A stretch of DNA of 55,363 nucleotides from NCBI GenBank assembly GCA_016764915.1, contig JAESQY010000187.1:1-55363 (forward strand), in the 5' to 3' direction. This document shows positions 1 to 10,282 of the stretch, in pieces. The notes under the pieces are model-generated. The model ran no database searches and had not been told where the DNA came from. It saw only the letters and a list, made by a program, of their open reading frames with translations. A program made the position numbers and the translations under genes. The DNA is from Aliivibrio sp. Its GTDB lineage: Bacteria > Pseudomonadota > Gammaproteobacteria > Enterobacterales > Vibrionaceae. Position 1 is the stretch's first letter; every line of letters begins with the position of its first letter.

Positions 1-216
1 TCATACTATTAACGCTATATATGGAGGTTTAATAGAAAAATTTCAAGCTTATTTAATTGCGTTATTATTAAATATTATTGATAGAATTAATATATCAAAT
101 TTTGTGACAAGCAGGCCAAGTACGGCTATTCATAGTTCAATTAAGCAGTAATATTACGGACTTAGTTCTGTTAATTGGTTAGTATAACTTGAAAAATAAA
201 TTGAGACGTTAACCCA
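1..216. other. AT-rich region upstream of gspC
   Basis: No recognised gene. One frame is open from base 2 to a TAA at 148-150 (49 codons) and could be the tail of a gene cut by the window edge, but the peptide is not recognisable and the DNA is AT-rich enough for this to be chance. A TATAAC-like -10 lies near 182-190 without a convincing -35. The gspC operon promoter should be in or upstream of this stretch. Confidence 0.3.
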
Positions 217-1131
217 ATGACATCAAACTTTCGATCAACCATTACGACTAACAAATTGCTTGCTGCTGAAAAGCCATTGAGCCATATGGTGATGATTTTA
301 TTGATCGTGTTGCTAGCGTGGTTATTGGGCTCATTAGTCTGGACAGTTTCTGTCTCCGAACAGTCTATTGAAAAGTGGCTGCCAGTAGGCACTAAAATCA
401 CGTTAAACCAACAGCCGAACAAGAACGTGTTGACTCACCTTGTACAAAGTGAGTGGTTTGGTAAATACAGCGTTGAAAATAAACCATCGATCTCTCCAGC
501 TATAGAAGAGGTACGTGATGTGCCTGAAACGCAATTAAATTTAGAACTTTCTGGTGTGGTTGCCACCTCAGAGAAAGAGAAAAGTTTGGCTATTATCGCC
601 AATCAAGGAAAACAAAATACTTATGGTTTAGGGGAATTGATTGAGGGCACTCGAGCGAGCTTAAAAGCAGTTTACCCTGATCGCGTTATTATTGAAAACC
701 GAGGCCGTAATGAGACCTTAATGCTAGAAGGGATTGATTACAGTCAACAACAATCGATTGAACCTAGAAAGGTCTCGAGAGGAGTGACGGCTAGCCAAGG
801 TAATAATAGTGGCAGCAGTGAAGTGATGATTGCGAAGTTACGACAAGATATAATCAAAAACCCTCAAGTGATTATGCAGTACATTCGATTGTCTCAAGTC
901 AACCGTAATGGAGAGATCGTTGGTTACCGAGTCAGCCCGGGGAAAAATAGGCAATTATTTGATCTGTTAGGTTTAAAATCGGGTGATGTAGCGATGAGTT
1001 TAAATGGTACCGATTTAACCAATCCCAATGCACTCTCATCGATATGGGGAACTTTCTCCTCTTTATCTGAGCTAAACTTAACGGTAGAGCGTAACGGTCA
1101 AACTCATAACGTTTATATACCTTTACATTAA
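217..1131 (+). CDS. gspC: Type II secretion system inner-membrane protein GspC (EpsC)
   Basis: GspC links the inner-membrane platform of the type II secretion system to the outer-membrane secretin GspD. The 304-residue protein has a short cytoplasmic N-terminus, one membrane segment at about residues 24-46, a homology region at about 105-180 that in this family contacts GspD N0, and a C-terminal PDZ-like domain at about 225-300. Length and domain order match Vibrio EpsC. It is the first gene of the gspC-N operon; gspD starts 36 bases after its stop. The ATG at 217 has only a weak ribosome site, but no better start is visible. Identity is firm from the domain order plus the following eleven gsp genes. 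Confidence 0.95.
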   Translation: MTSNFRSTITTNKLLAAEKPLSHMVMILLIVLLAWLLGSLVWTVSVSEQSIEKWLPVGTKITLNQQPNKNVLTHLVQSEWFGKYSVENKPSISPAIEEVRDVPETQLNLELSGVVATSEKEKSLAIIANQGKQNTYGLGELIEGTRASLKAVYPDRVIIENRGRNETLMLEGIDYSQQQSIEPRKVSRGVTASQGNNSGSSEVMIAKLRQDIIKNPQVIMQYIRLSQVNRNGEIVGYRVSPGKNRQLFDLLGLKSGDVAMSLNGTDLTNPNALSSIWGTFSSLSELNLTVERNGQTHNVYIPLH

Positions 1132-1167
1132 TGGAATTAAAATGAAAAGCGGTATTAGGAGTTTTTT

Positions 1168-3195
1168 GTGAACAAATGGACGAACAGACTAGCCGTTTTT
1201 TTAGTCAGTGGATTGTTATGCTTCAGTGCTGTGGCCAATAATTATAGTGCCAGTTTTAAAGGGACTAACATTGAAGAGTTTATTAATATTGTTGGCCGTA
1301 ATTTAGAAAAAACCATCATTGTTGATCCTGCGGTTCGTGGGCAAGTGAATGTACGTAGTTATGATGTACTTAATGAAGAGCAGTATTATCAGTTCTTTTT
1401 AAATGTGCTGGAAGTGTATGGTTTCGCTGTTGTTGAGATGGAATCTGGCGTACTGAAAGTTATTAAAGATAAAGATGCAAAAACGTCGGCAATTCCAGTG
1501 TTGGGCAGTAGCGACTCTGTTACCGGTGATGTGGTGATTACTCGAGTTATTCCAGTATTAAATGTCTCTGTTAGAGAGTTATCTCCATTATTGAGACAAC
1601 TTAATGATAATGCAGGCGCAGGTAATGTTGTACACTATGATCCGGCTAATATCATTATGCTTACTGGCCGCGCGGCGGTGGTCAATCGTTTGGCTGAGAT
1701 CATAAAACGGGTGGATCAAGCGGGCGATAAAGGGGTTGAAGTCATTGAACTTAAAAATGCCTCCGCGGCCGAGATGGTGCGTATTGTTACCGCTCTCAAT
1801 AAAACCACCCAAGATAAAAATACCCCTGCATTCTTACAACCTAAAATTGTTGCTGATGAACGCACCAATGCCATATTGATCTCTGGTGACCTTAAGGTTC
1901 GTAAAAGACTGAAGAAGTTGATCGATCAATTAGATGTCGAGATGGCAACGAAAGGGAATAATCGTGTTTTTTACCTAAAGTATGCTAATGCCGAAGATTT
2001 GGTGGATGTACTGAAAGGGGTTAGTGATAATTTAAATGCAGCGAAAGGCTCGAAACAGACGGGAGCAAATAGCAGTATTCGAAGCGATGTCTTTATTGCA
2101 GCGCATACTGATACCAACTCACTGGTGATCTCCGCGCCGCCCGATATGATGAAATCCATGGAAGATATTATCGCTCAACTTGATATTCGTCGTGCTCAAG
2201 TATTGATTGAGGCTCTGATTGTCGAGATGGCCGAAAGTGATGGTGTTCAGTTAGGCGTTCAGTGGGGCTCTCTGAAAACTGGTGGGGTTATTCAATTTAG
2301 CAACTCAGGTGTGCCTATTGGTAATGTAATGGTAGGACTTGAAGAAGCGAAAGACGTTACTAAAACAGAAAGCTATTGGGATTCAACCAAAAAGCAATGG
2401 GAGTCTCGTACAACAACAGAAGAGGGCGATTACTCGGCATTGGCCTCTGCGTTAGGCGGCGTAAACGGTGCTGCCATGAGCGTTATTATGGGAGACTGGA
2501 CAGCATTAATCAATGCGGTGGCAAACGATTCTAATTCAAACATTCTGTCGTCACCAAGCATTACAGTGATGGATAACGGCGAAGCCTCCTTTATTGTTGG
2601 TGAAGAGGTACCGGTGATTACGGGGTCAACAGCGGGTTCCAATAATGACAACCCATTTCAAACCGTTGAACGTAGAGAGGTTGGCATTAAACTCAAAGTA
2701 GTACCACAAATCAATGAAGGCAATTCAGTGCAGTTAGACATTGAGCAAGAGGTGTCTAATGTTCTCGGAGCTAATGGCGCTGTTGATGTTCGTTTTGCTA
2801 AGCGCCAGTTGAATACGTCGGTGATTGTACAAGATGGCCAAATGTTGGTACTGGGTGGTTTGATCGATGAGAGAGCGGTAGAGAGTGAATCAAAAGTGCC
2901 TTTTTTAGGTGACATTCCAATTTTGGGTTATCTGTTTAGATCAACCAGTACCCAAGTTGAGAAAAAGAATTTGATGGTGTTTATCAAACCGACCATCATT
3001 CGTGATGGCATCACCGCAGATGGTATCACTCAACGTAAATATAACTACATTCGCGCCGAGCAGCTGTATAAAGCCGATCAAGGTTTGCAACTACTCCCAG
3101 ACAGTGCGATCCCTGTACTGCCTGAATATGGCTCTGATAGACGGCACCCCGCCGAAATTCAAGCATTTGCGGATCAATTGGGAGTTAAAAGGTAA
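1168..3195 (+). CDS. gspD: Type II secretion secretin GspD (EpsD)
   Basis: GspD forms the multimeric outer-membrane channel through which folded proteins leave the periplasm. The 675-residue product starts with a signal peptide ending near the Ala-Val-Ala at about residues 21-23, then N0 ([16 protein letters not shown]), repeated N1-N3 ring-building domains, and a C-terminal secretin domain with the typical segment [14 protein letters not shown]. The start is GTG at 1168, chosen because TAGGAG lies just upstream (1156-1161) and because it places the signal peptide at the N-terminus. The stop TAA shares its last base with the gspE ATG at 3195, so the two are probably translationally coupled. 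No pilotin gene (gspS/aspS) is adjacent. Confidence 0.97.
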   Translation: MNKWTNRLAVFLVSGLLCFSAVANNYSASFKGTNIEEFINIVGRNLEKTIIVDPAVRGQVNVRSYDVLNEEQYYQFFLNVLEVYGFAVVEMESGVLKVIKDKDAKTSAIPVLGSSDSVTGDVVITRVIPVLNVSVRELSPLLRQLNDNAGAGNVVHYDPANIIMLTGRAAVVNRLAEIIKRVDQAGDKGVEVIELKNASAAEMVRIVTALNKTTQDKNTPAFLQPKIVADERTNAILISGDLKVRKRLKKLIDQLDVEMATKGNNRVFYLKYANAEDLVDVLKGVSDNLNAAKGSKQTGANSSIRSDVFIAAHTDTNSLVISAPPDMMKSMEDIIAQLDIRRAQVLIEALIVEMAESDGVQLGVQWGSLKTGGVIQFSNSGVPIGNVMVGLEEAKDVTKTESYWDSTKKQWESRTTTEEGDYSALASALGGVNGAAMSVIMGDWTALINAVANDSNSNILSSPSITVMDNGEASFIVGEEVPVITGSTAGSNNDNPFQTVERREVGIKLKVVPQINEGNSVQLDIEQEVSNVLGANGAVDVRFAKRQLNTSVIVQDGQMLVLGGLIDERAVESESKVPFLGDIPILGYLFRSTSTQVEKKNLMVFIKPTIIRDGITADGITQRKYNYIRAEQLYKADQGLQLLPDSAIPVLPEYGSDRRHPAEIQAFADQLGVKR

Positions 3196-4727
3196 TGGTT
3201 GATTTTGCGTCAATGCAAATACCGATTCACTACCGTTTACCCTTTGCTTACGCTAAGCGAAATCAAGTAGTGATAGAGCCTGCTTCAGATAGTGATACTG
3301 TTTTTGATAGTCAAAAACCGATCACGTGGGTGCTGTTTCACGTCAATCCACTGCCTTCTATCGTATTGCTGGAAGTTCGTCGAGCAATGGCGACCCCCTT
3401 TTCATTGCAACAGCTGTCAGTGGAAGAGTTTGATGTGAAGTTAACGCTCGCTTATCAAAGAGACTCTTCAGAAGCTCGCCAATTGATGGAAGATCTTGGT
3501 TCAGATAATGATGACTTTTTCTCATTAGCTGAAGAGTTACCAGAGAATGAAGATCTGCTTGAATCCGATGACGATGCACCAATCATTAAATTGATCAATG
3601 CGATGTTAGGTGAAGCCATTAAAGAGGGCGCTTCCGATATTCATATTGAAACGTTTGAAAAAGAGCTCTCTATTCGTTTTAGAGTCGATGGAATTCTAAT
3701 TGATGTTCTAAGGCCAAGTCGAAAGTTAGCGCCGCTGCTTGTCTCTCGTGTGAAGGTGATGTCGAAACTTGATATTGCAGAGAAACGTGTTCCCCAAGAT
3801 GGCCGAATTTCATTAAAGATTGGTGGCAGAGCGGTTGATGTTCGTGTCTCTACCATGCCCTCTTCACACGGTGAACGAGTGGTTATGCGTCTGTTAGATA
3901 AAAATGCCACACGATTAGACCTTTGCAGTTTAGGCATGACCAAAGAGAATCGCACTAATTTTCAACAGATGATCAAGCGTCCTCATGGCATTATTTTGGT
4001 CACCGGACCCACTGGTTCTGGTAAATCGACCACTCTTTACGCTGGCCTTCAAGAGCTCAACAGTGCTGAGAGCAATATATTAACGATTGAAGATCCGATT
4101 GAGTTTGATATTGATGGTATTGGACAAACTCAAGTTAACCCTAAAGTCGACATGACGTTTGCCCGTGGATTAAGAGCGATTTTGCGACAAGATCCTGATG
4201 TGGTGATGATCGGTGAAATTCGAGATTTGGAGACCGCGGAAATTGCGGTTCAAGCTTCACTAACCGGGCACTTAGTGATGTCGACGTTGCATACCAATAC
4301 TGCTGTTGGTGCCGTGACGCGCCTGCGAGATATGGGTATTGAGCCTTTTTTAATCTCATCATCTCTGCTTGGCGTGCTCGCACAGCGATTAATACGAAAA
4401 ATCTGCCCTGACTGTCGACAACCTTATGAAGCAGATAGAGAGCAGAAAAAGTTGTTTGCTATGGATGAAGAGCACTCATTAACCCTTTATCATCCTAAAG
4501 GGTGTGAACAGTGCAATCATAAAGGATATCGAGGCCGAACAGGTATTCATGAACTGATTTTGGTGGATGAACATATTCAAGAGTTAGTACATAGCGAGTC
4601 TGGTGAACAAGCTATTGAGAAGTGGGTACGTCAAACGACACCGAGCATTCGTAGTGATGGTCTCCTTAAAGTAAAACAGGGTATAACCACGTTGGAAGAG
4701 GTTATGCGCGTAACTAAGGAGAGCTAA
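3195..4727 (+). CDS. gspE: Type II secretion ATPase GspE (EpsE)
   Basis: Cytoplasmic hexameric ATPase that powers pseudopilus assembly; it docks on GspL. The 510-residue protein shows an N-terminal GspL-binding region, Walker [10 protein letters not shown] at residues 271-279, an Asp box and Walker B region around 333-346 (VVMIGEIRD), conserved His residues in STLHTN, and the zinc-binding tetracysteine of the family (C404, C407, C437, C440). All catalytic features are present, so it should be active. Start and stop overlap neighbours by one base on both sides (gspD TAA/ATG, then TAATG into gspF). The length agrees with Vibrio EpsE. Confidence 0.97.
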   Translation: MVDFASMQIPIHYRLPFAYAKRNQVVIEPASDSDTVFDSQKPITWVLFHVNPLPSIVLLEVRRAMATPFSLQQLSVEEFDVKLTLAYQRDSSEARQLMEDLGSDNDDFFSLAEELPENEDLLESDDDAPIIKLINAMLGEAIKEGASDIHIETFEKELSIRFRVDGILIDVLRPSRKLAPLLVSRVKVMSKLDIAEKRVPQDGRISLKIGGRAVDVRVSTMPSSHGERVVMRLLDKNATRLDLCSLGMTKENRTNFQQMIKRPHGIILVTGPTGSGKSTTLYAGLQELNSAESNILTIEDPIEFDIDGIGQTQVNPKVDMTFARGLRAILRQDPDVVMIGEIRDLETAEIAVQASLTGHLVMSTLHTNTAVGAVTRLRDMGIEPFLISSSLLGVLAQRLIRKICPDCRQPYEADREQKKLFAMDEEHSLTLYHPKGCEQCNHKGYRGRTGIHELILVDEHIQELVHSESGEQAIEKWVRQTTPSIRSDGLLKVKQGITTLEEVMRVTKES

Positions 4728-5944
4728 TGCCAGCATTTGAATACACCGCATTAAACAGCAAAGGTAAACAACAAAAGGGTGTGATGGAAGGGGATAATGC
4801 CCGCCAAGTACGCCAGCGTTTGAAAGAGAAAGCGCTGATACCCATTCATATTGTTGAAACCAAAATAAAAGAGCAGAAAAAAGCCGCGCAATCCTTTAGT
4901 TTCAAGAAAGGGATCAGCACCAATGCCCTCGCACTGTTAACTCGTCAACTTTCGACCTTAGTTCAAGCGGGAATGCCATTAGAAGAGTGCCTGAAGGCCG
5001 TTTCTGAGCAGACCGAAGCCGTTAGAATTCGAAATATGTTAATGAGTGTACGTTCACGAGTGGTGGAAGGGTATACGTTATCAGACAGTTTTTCGGAATA
5101 CCCACATGTATTTGATGAGATGTTCTGTTCTATGGTATCTGCGGGCGAAAAATCGGGTCATTTGGATACGGTTTTGGATAGGTTGGCTGATTATGCGGAA
5201 AATAGACAACGAATGAAAAGTAAGTTGCAGCAAGCGATGATCTATCCAACGATGCTAACCTTAATTGCAATATGCGTAGTGGCTTTTCTGTTGGCGACCG
5301 TGGTGCCTGATATTATTGAGCAGTTTGTTCATATGGGACAGGGATTGCCTGCAGTGACTGAAGTGTTATTGGCAATGAGCAACTTTGTGCAGCATTGGGG
5401 TCTTGTGGTCATTGTGATTGTCTTTTTTGCTATTTCGTTATTGAAGTGGTGTTTGAGGAAGCGTGTTTTTCGTCTCCGTTGGGACAAACAAATGTTGTCG
5501 GTGCCAGTGATTGGTAAAGTAGCGAAGGGCTTGAATACCTCTCGTTTTGCTCGAACCTTGGCGATCTGCACCTCTAGCGCTATTCCCCTACTTGAGGGGA
5601 TGAAAGTCGCCGCTGATGTGATGAGCAATCAGTGGTTTAAAGAGCAAGTGATTGAAGCTTCACTGCGAGTCAGGGAAGGAGAAAGCTTGAAATCCTCACT
5701 TGAGCACACTCAGCTTTTTCCGCCGATGATGCTGCATATGATTGCCAGTGGTGAACGTAGTGGAGAGCTTGAACCCATGCTCACCCGCGCTGCAGATAAC
5801 CAAGACCGAGACTTTGAGTCCTTAGTTGCGATGGCACTCGGCGTATTTGAACCACTGCTTATTGTCGCAATGGCGGGTGTAGTTCTTTTTATTGTAGTCG
5901 CAACACTTATGCCGATTATCGAACTGAATAATATGGTTGGTTAA
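4727..5944 (+). CDS. gspF: Type II secretion platform protein GspF (EpsF)
   Basis: Polytopic inner-membrane protein of the assembly platform that couples GspE to pseudopilin extraction. The 405-residue protein has the two repeated T2SS-F cytoplasmic domains (about 70-190 and 270-395) and three hydrophobic segments, at about residues 170-192, 222-240 and 372-397. The first repeat carries the family signature with the MVSAGEKSG motif and the second repeats it as MIASGERSG. It starts at an ATG overlapping the gspE stop. Nothing unusual is seen. Confidence 0.96.
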   Translation: MPAFEYTALNSKGKQQKGVMEGDNARQVRQRLKEKALIPIHIVETKIKEQKKAAQSFSFKKGISTNALALLTRQLSTLVQAGMPLEECLKAVSEQTEAVRIRNMLMSVRSRVVEGYTLSDSFSEYPHVFDEMFCSMVSAGEKSGHLDTVLDRLADYAENRQRMKSKLQQAMIYPTMLTLIAICVVAFLLATVVPDIIEQFVHMGQGLPAVTEVLLAMSNFVQHWGLVVIVIVFFAISLLKWCLRKRVFRLRWDKQMLSVPVIGKVAKGLNTSRFARTLAICTSSAIPLLEGMKVAADVMSNQWFKEQVIEASLRVREGESLKSSLEHTQLFPPMMLHMIASGERSGELEPMLTRAADNQDRDFESLVAMALGVFEPLLIVAMAGVVLFIVVATLMPIIELNNMVG

Positions 5945-5975
5945 TGTTTTTTTACTGAAAATGATAGAGGTTTTT

Positions 5976-6434
5976 ATGCAGACACACAGTTTACAGCGAT
6001 CATCAAAACAGAGCGGTTTTACTCTATTAGAGGTGATGGTTGTTATTGTCATTTTAGGTATTTTGGCTACCTTGGTTATCCCAAATCTACTTGGTAATAA
6101 AGAGAAGGCCGATCAGAAAAAAGCAATAATAGACATAGTGGCATTAGAGTCCGCCCTTGATAACTATAAACTTGAGAACAGTCGCTATCCAAGCACAGAT
6201 CAAGGCTTAGAAGCGTTGGTGTCTAAACCCAATATCAGCCCTGAACCTCGTAATTACCCTGAAGGTGGCTACATTCGACGTATGCCAAAAGACTCTTGGG
6301 GTAATGAGTATCAATATCTGAGCCCAGGAGAAAATGGTCGAATTGATATCTTTACCTATGGTGCAGATGGTCAAGAAGGTGGAGAAGGCATCGATGCTGA
6401 TATTGGAAACTGGAATATGCAAGATTTTCAATAA
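5976..6434 (+). CDS. gspG: Major pseudopilin GspG (EpsG)
   Basis: Main subunit of the type II secretion pseudopilus. I start it at ATG 5976, after TAGAGG at 5965-5970, giving 152 residues; an upstream ATG at 5937 inside gspF would add 13 residues with no ribosome site. The prepilin leader is cleaved by the prepilin peptidase after Gly14, leaving Phe15 with Glu19 at position +5 (SG|FTLLEVMVV). The C-terminal half carries the typical GspG pattern, including the PxDxWGNEYQY-like segment and the DIFTYGADGQEGGEG calcium-binding loop. The peptidase gene (pilD/gspO) is not in this window and must be elsewhere. Confidence 0.95.
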   Translation: MQTHSLQRSSKQSGFTLLEVMVVIVILGILATLVIPNLLGNKEKADQKKAIIDIVALESALDNYKLENSRYPSTDQGLEALVSKPNISPEPRNYPEGGYIRRMPKDSWGNEYQYLSPGENGRIDIFTYGADGQEGGEGIDADIGNWNMQDFQ

Positions 6435-6449
6435 GCAGGAATGACTCTA

Positions 6450-7037
6450 ATGAAGGTGAGCAGAGGCTTTACTCTAATTGAAATTATGCTGGTATTGATA
6501 CTGCTCTCTGTCAGTGCCCTGGCTGTGGTGATGAGCATGCCTGAAAGCCGCAATCAACAGGTAGAACAGCAAGCCTCTCGTTTTTATCAGCTGGTTCAAC
6601 TGCTCAATGAAGACGCTCTACTCAATGGTCTCGATTTTGGTATTCGTATCAATGAGAGTAAAGGCGAGTATCGTTTTTTAACGCTGGGTGAGAATGGCTG
6701 GATGGAGCTTGAAGAGAGTCGTTATTTTTCACATGTGAAACTGGAAGATGATCTGCAGATAACGCTCGAACTTGGAGGCAGTGCTTGGTTAGACAAAGAT
6801 CGACTGTTCGATGCGGGAAGTCTCTTCAATGATGAGATGTTTGATGACCTCGATAGTGATGAAAAAGTGAAACCACCACAACTGATGGTGTTATCCAGTG
6901 GTGAAATCACCGCGTTTACCGTGACTTTTTCCGCTTCATTAGAGGGGAAGCCCGCAGATAATGATTGGAGAGTACAAACCGATCAATCTGGTTTGGTTAC
7001 TCTGATTGACCCCGGTGAGAGTGACGATGAAAAGTAA
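6450..7037 (+). CDS. gspH: Minor pseudopilin GspH (EpsH)
   Basis: Minor pseudopilin of the type II secretion pseudopilus. Two ATGs are possible, 6441 and 6450. I choose 6450 because AGGA at 6437-6440 is correctly spaced for it and touches the earlier one; this gives 195 residues with a short leader, cleavage after Gly6 and Glu11 at +5 (RG|FTLIEIMLVL). The rest is a GspH-type soluble domain of beta structure. The stop lies 11 bases inside gspI. Assignment rests on the prepilin motif plus operon position between gspG and gspI. Confidence 0.92.
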   Translation: MKVSRGFTLIEIMLVLILLSVSALAVVMSMPESRNQQVEQQASRFYQLVQLLNEDALLNGLDFGIRINESKGEYRFLTLGENGWMELEESRYFSHVKLEDDLQITLELGGSAWLDKDRLFDAGSLFNDEMFDDLDSDEKVKPPQLMVLSSGEITAFTVTFSASLEGKPADNDWRVQTDQSGLVTLIDPGESDDEK

Positions 7038-7383
7038 CAGAGGCATGACTTTGCTTGAGGTATTGGTGGCATTAGCCGTCTTTGCTATTGCCAGTTTAAG
7101 TGTGATGCAGACCATTTTGCAAAGTGTGAATACCATTGCTCGTTTTGAAGAGCGAGCGTTTGCCTCAATGGTTGTGGATAATCAGATGGCGATGGTGATG
7201 CTCTCCTCTGTGCCAACGTCGACCGTAAAAGGACAAAGTGAACTTGCCAATCAACGGTGGTATTGGACAATCCAGCCAGTAAAAACCAGTGATAATCTGT
7301 TAAAAGCATTTGATATTAGTGTGGCAAAAGAGGAAGAGCAGTTATATCCGATCGTTACGGTGAGAAGTTATGCTGAGCCATAA
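7027..7383 (+). CDS. gspI: Minor pseudopilin GspI (EpsI)
   Basis: Minor pseudopilin that nucleates the pseudopilus tip with GspJ and GspK. I start it at ATG 7027, which follows GGTGAGAG at 7014-7021 and gives a normal short leader (118 residues, cleavage after Gly6, Glu11 at +5, RG|MTLLEVLVALAVFA). An upstream ATG at 7006 would add seven residues and lengthen the leader. It overlaps gspH by 11 bases and gspJ by 14 bases. The size matches EpsI. Confidence 0.93.
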   Translation: MKSNRGMTLLEVLVALAVFAIASLSVMQTILQSVNTIARFEERAFASMVVDNQMAMVMLSSVPTSTVKGQSELANQRWYWTIQPVKTSDNLLKAFDISVAKEEEQLYPIVTVRSYAEP

Positions 7384-8071
7384 ACAACACAAACGGTATC
7401 ATCGCCGTGCCATTCTTGGTTTTACATTAATAGAAGTACTGGTTGCCATTGCAGTGTTTGCCAGTTTGAGTTTGGGTGCGTATCAGGTTGTGAATCAAGC
7501 GCAGCGCGGCAATCAAATTTCCAAAGTCAGCATTGAGCGAATTAAGCAGCTGCAACGAAGTTTGATTTTTTTAGACAATGATTTTAGACAGATGGCGCCG
7601 AGGCAGTTTAGAACCGATGGCGAAGAGGCGTCTAAAAAATTACTCTACGCGGGTGACTACGTAGGAGAGTCACAGTCTCAAGGCATTCTATTTGTACGTC
7701 TTGGCTGGCAAAACCCGCAGCAAACTTTTCCGCGTGGAGAGATCACCAAAGTCGGTTATCGATTGATAGATGGTACGCTTGAAAGAGTATGGTGGCGCTA
7801 CCCTGACACGGTATCTGGTGATCAACCGATAACAGTAAAGTTGTTGGATAAAGTCAGTGACTTACACTTCTTTTTCTATGATGGGAAATCATGGTTAGAG
7901 AGCTGGGATAAAGAGTTAATGTTGCCTGCCGCCGTTAAGTTGAGCATGAGACTAGAAGATAAGGGGCTTATTGAGCGTATTTTTTTAACCACAGCGGTTG
8001 ATCTTCAGCAGTTGAACTCAGGCAGTGATAGCAGCGGCAAAGATGATGTTACCGGGGGTAATGGCTCTTGA
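7370..8071 (+). CDS. gspJ: Minor pseudopilin GspJ (EpsJ)
   Basis: Tip-complex pseudopilin, 233 residues. The leader is longer and very basic (HKRYHRR); cleavage is predicted after Gly17 with Glu22 at +5 (LG|FTLIEVLVAIAVFA). The globular domain contains the GspJ pattern with an Arg-Gln-Met-Ala-Pro-Arg segment near residues 70-75 and a Trp-rich stretch near 140. The C-terminus ends in a Ser/Gly-rich tail. Its TGA shares its final A with the gspK ATG. Confidence 0.94.
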   Translation: MLSHKQHKRYHRRAILGFTLIEVLVAIAVFASLSLGAYQVVNQAQRGNQISKVSIERIKQLQRSLIFLDNDFRQMAPRQFRTDGEEASKKLLYAGDYVGESQSQGILFVRLGWQNPQQTFPRGEITKVGYRLIDGTLERVWWRYPDTVSGDQPITVKLLDKVSDLHFFFYDGKSWLESWDKELMLPAAVKLSMRLEDKGLIERIFLTTAVDLQQLNSGSDSSGKDDVTGGNGS

Positions 8072-9087
8072 TGAAACGACAGAAACAGCATGGAGTTGCT
8101 CTGATAGTCGTGTTACTGCTGCTGGCTATTATGACCACCATTGCTGCTCAAATGTCAGATCGTATGGTGGTGCAGTTTCATCGCTCTGCAAGCCAAAGTA
8201 ATCACCAACAAGCATATTGGTATTCTGTTGGTGTTGAATCACTAGCTAAAATTGCCATCAAGCAGAGCATTAAAGATGATCCAGACAGTGTCAATTTGAG
8301 CCAAGTATGGGCACTAGACAAAAAAACATACCCTTTAGATTTTGGTACTGCGGTAGGTGGAATAGTTGATAAGCAAGCTTGTTTTAACCTAAATGCATTA
8401 GCGTCTGCAGGTCAGAGTAGCAGTATTGATCAGAGGCCCTATTTAGTTCGAATATGGTTAAAGATATTAGAAAGTGCAGGGGAAGAGAACTATCTAGCGG
8501 AAAGTGTTGCAGATTCAAGTTGGGAGTTTATGGATAATAACCAAACGGTTCAGTCTCTCTCCGGTGTTGAAGACAGCAGTTACGAAGCATTTACTCCGCC
8601 TTATGTCGCGCCGAATGGTTTCATTGCTGATATCAGCGAATTAAGAGCCATTAATGGAGTCTCGGCAGCGTTGTTTACTGATGTAGAGCATTTGATATGT
8701 GCGCTGCCAACGTCAGAGTGGAAGTTAAACATCAACACCATTAAAGAGGAACAGGCAGAGATATTAACCGCACTTTTCTCACCCGTTTTGACTCTTAGTG
8801 ACGCACAATCATTGATCAATGATCGTCCATATGAAGGATGGGAAAGTGTTGATGAGTTTTTAGCGATGGCGGCAATTCATGTCATTGATGACAAGATAAA
8901 AAGCAGTGCAAAACCGTATTTATCGGTGATTAGCCAATATTTTGAATTAGATACTGAGGTGATAGTTGAGCAGTCTCGTGTACGAGTACGTTCACTATTA
9001 CACAGCAAAGATGAGAACACGGTGAGCGTTATTCGTCGCCGTTATGGAGGGTTCAGTGAGCGAAGTTCTGACAATCAGGCTCAATAG
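8071..9087 (+). CDS. gspK: Minor pseudopilin GspK (EpsK)
   Basis: Largest minor pseudopilin, thought to cap the pseudopilus. I start at ATG 8071 (338 residues), one codon after a TTG in the same frame. The leader is cleaved after Gly8 and position +5 is Val13, not Glu; lack of Glu5 is normal for GspK, where the missing charge fits its place at the tip. The large inserted alpha domain of the family is present (about 100-280), with CFNLNAL and DISELRAINGVS segments. It overlaps gspL by 32 bases. Confidence 0.95.
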   Translation: MKRQKQHGVALIVVLLLLAIMTTIAAQMSDRMVVQFHRSASQSNHQQAYWYSVGVESLAKIAIKQSIKDDPDSVNLSQVWALDKKTYPLDFGTAVGGIVDKQACFNLNALASAGQSSSIDQRPYLVRIWLKILESAGEENYLAESVADSSWEFMDNNQTVQSLSGVEDSSYEAFTPPYVAPNGFIADISELRAINGVSAALFTDVEHLICALPTSEWKLNINTIKEEQAEILTALFSPVLTLSDAQSLINDRPYEGWESVDEFLAMAAIHVIDDKIKSSAKPYLSVISQYFELDTEVIVEQSRVRVRSLLHSKDENTVSVIRRRYGGFSERSSDNQAQ

Positions 9088-10282
9088 TGTAGAGTCTGAA
9101 CCAATTCAATGGTTGGTGTGGTCACAAGCTCAGGGTGAAGTGATTGCTTCCGGCGAGCTAAATTCGACCAATGAGTTATCACAACTTAGCAGTTATGCTA
9201 CTCAGCGACAGGTTGTTGCATTAATGCCATCTTGTGATGTGCTGCTAACCAATGTGTCCATTCCTGTGGGGGCACCAAGAAATTTAACCACGATATTGCC
9301 CTATCTATTGGAAGATGAGTTAGTGCAAGATATCGCTGACTTACACTTTTCATTAATTAATAAAGAGGCGGGAGTCGCACACGTTGCGGTGGTTCAACGC
9401 CATAAGTTAGAGAGTTGGTTAGCGCAATTTGAACAAGCAGGATTGAGCATCAAAAAGATTATTCCTGACTGTTTGGCACTGCCATTTTTTGCCGGTGGAT
9501 TGACGATTGCGGCCATGAATCAGCAATGGTTGGTCAGAAGTGCTGTCTATCAAGGAACCAGTATCGATTATTCATTACTGGAACCTTTGCTGCAATCTCT
9601 TGAGAATCCAACAGAAGATAACGCTGAAGATTGGGTGATTCACACGCTCAGTGATATGCCAAGTGATCGTAAAAAAATGCCCGTTTCAGCAACATGGCAA
9701 GCAGAAAGTCCAGAGTTGATCATGGAGGTTTTAGCAAAAGGGGCACTTAACTGCTCTGCGAATCTATTAAGTGGCCAATATAAAAATCGTGCATCGTGGC
9801 ATGTGCATTGGACATTGTGGAAACCCGCCGTTATCGCGGCTTGTTTATTGTTGGTCATTCTCTTTGCTCAACATGTTATCACTATTCAAAAAATGGAAGA
9901 TAGAGGCTTAGCATTACGAGCTGAAAGTGAGCGTATCTTCAGAGAAGTATTCCCAAACAAAAGAAAAATCCCGACCACCAGTTACCTTAAGTCGCAGATG
10001 AATGCTGAAGAGTCAAGATTAAAGGGAGAGGGTGGTTTTGATGCATTAAGTTGGTTGAATGAGTTGCACCCCTATTTTGTTAAAGTGCCGACCATCACCA
10101 TTATCAGTATCAAATATGATGGAAAAAGAGAGGAGTTGCGTATCCAAGCGCAAAGTCGTGATTTTCAATCTTTTGAAAAAATGGGAGTGAGTTTAAAAGT
10201 GGCGTTTGATGTTGAGCAAGGTCAATTAAACAAAACAGATAATGTAGTTAATGGTTCTTTTGTTATTCGGAGGCAGAGATGA
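9056..10282 (+). CDS. gspL: Type II secretion protein GspL (EpsL)
   Basis: Bitopic inner-membrane protein that anchors GspE through its cytoplasmic actin-like domain and binds GspM. The start I choose is GTG 9056, because GGAGG at 9046-9050 is well spaced for it and the resulting N-terminus (MSEVLTIRLNS) resembles Vibrio EpsL; an ATG at 9044 overlaps the ribosome site. This gives 408 residues: cytoplasmic domain 1-250, one membrane segment at about 254-278, then a periplasmic ferredoxin-like domain. It overlaps the end of gspK by 32 bases and gspM by four. Confidence 0.94.
   Translation: MSEVLTIRLNSVESEPIQWLVWSQAQGEVIASGELNSTNELSQLSSYATQRQVVALMPSCDVLLTNVSIPVGAPRNLTTILPYLLEDELVQDIADLHFSLINKEAGVAHVAVVQRHKLESWLAQFEQAGLSIKKIIPDCLALPFFAGGLTIAAMNQQWLVRSAVYQGTSIDYSLLEPLLQSLENPTEDNAEDWVIHTLSDMPSDRKKMPVSATWQAESPELIMEVLAKGALNCSANLLSGQYKNRASWHVHWTLWKPAVIAACLLLVILFAQHVITIQKMEDRGLALRAESERIFREVFPNKRKIPTTSYLKSQMNAEESRLKGEGGFDALSWLNELHPYFVKVPTITIISIKYDGKREELRIQAQSRDFQSFEKMGVSLKVAFDVEQGQLNKTDNVVNGSFVIRRQR

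Noticed and set aside
2..150. 49-codon open frame entering from the left edge
   Set aside because: The peptide is not recognisable and the DNA is very AT-rich; an open frame of this size can be chance. Mentioned only as part of the upstream region.
5937..5975. Upstream ATG extending gspG
   Set aside because: It overlaps gspF, lacks a ribosome site and would push the prepilin leader to 27 residues; ATG 5976 has TAGAGG.
7006..7026. Upstream ATG extending gspI
   Set aside because: It lengthens the leader by seven unconserved residues; ATG 7027 is better spaced from GGTGAGAG.
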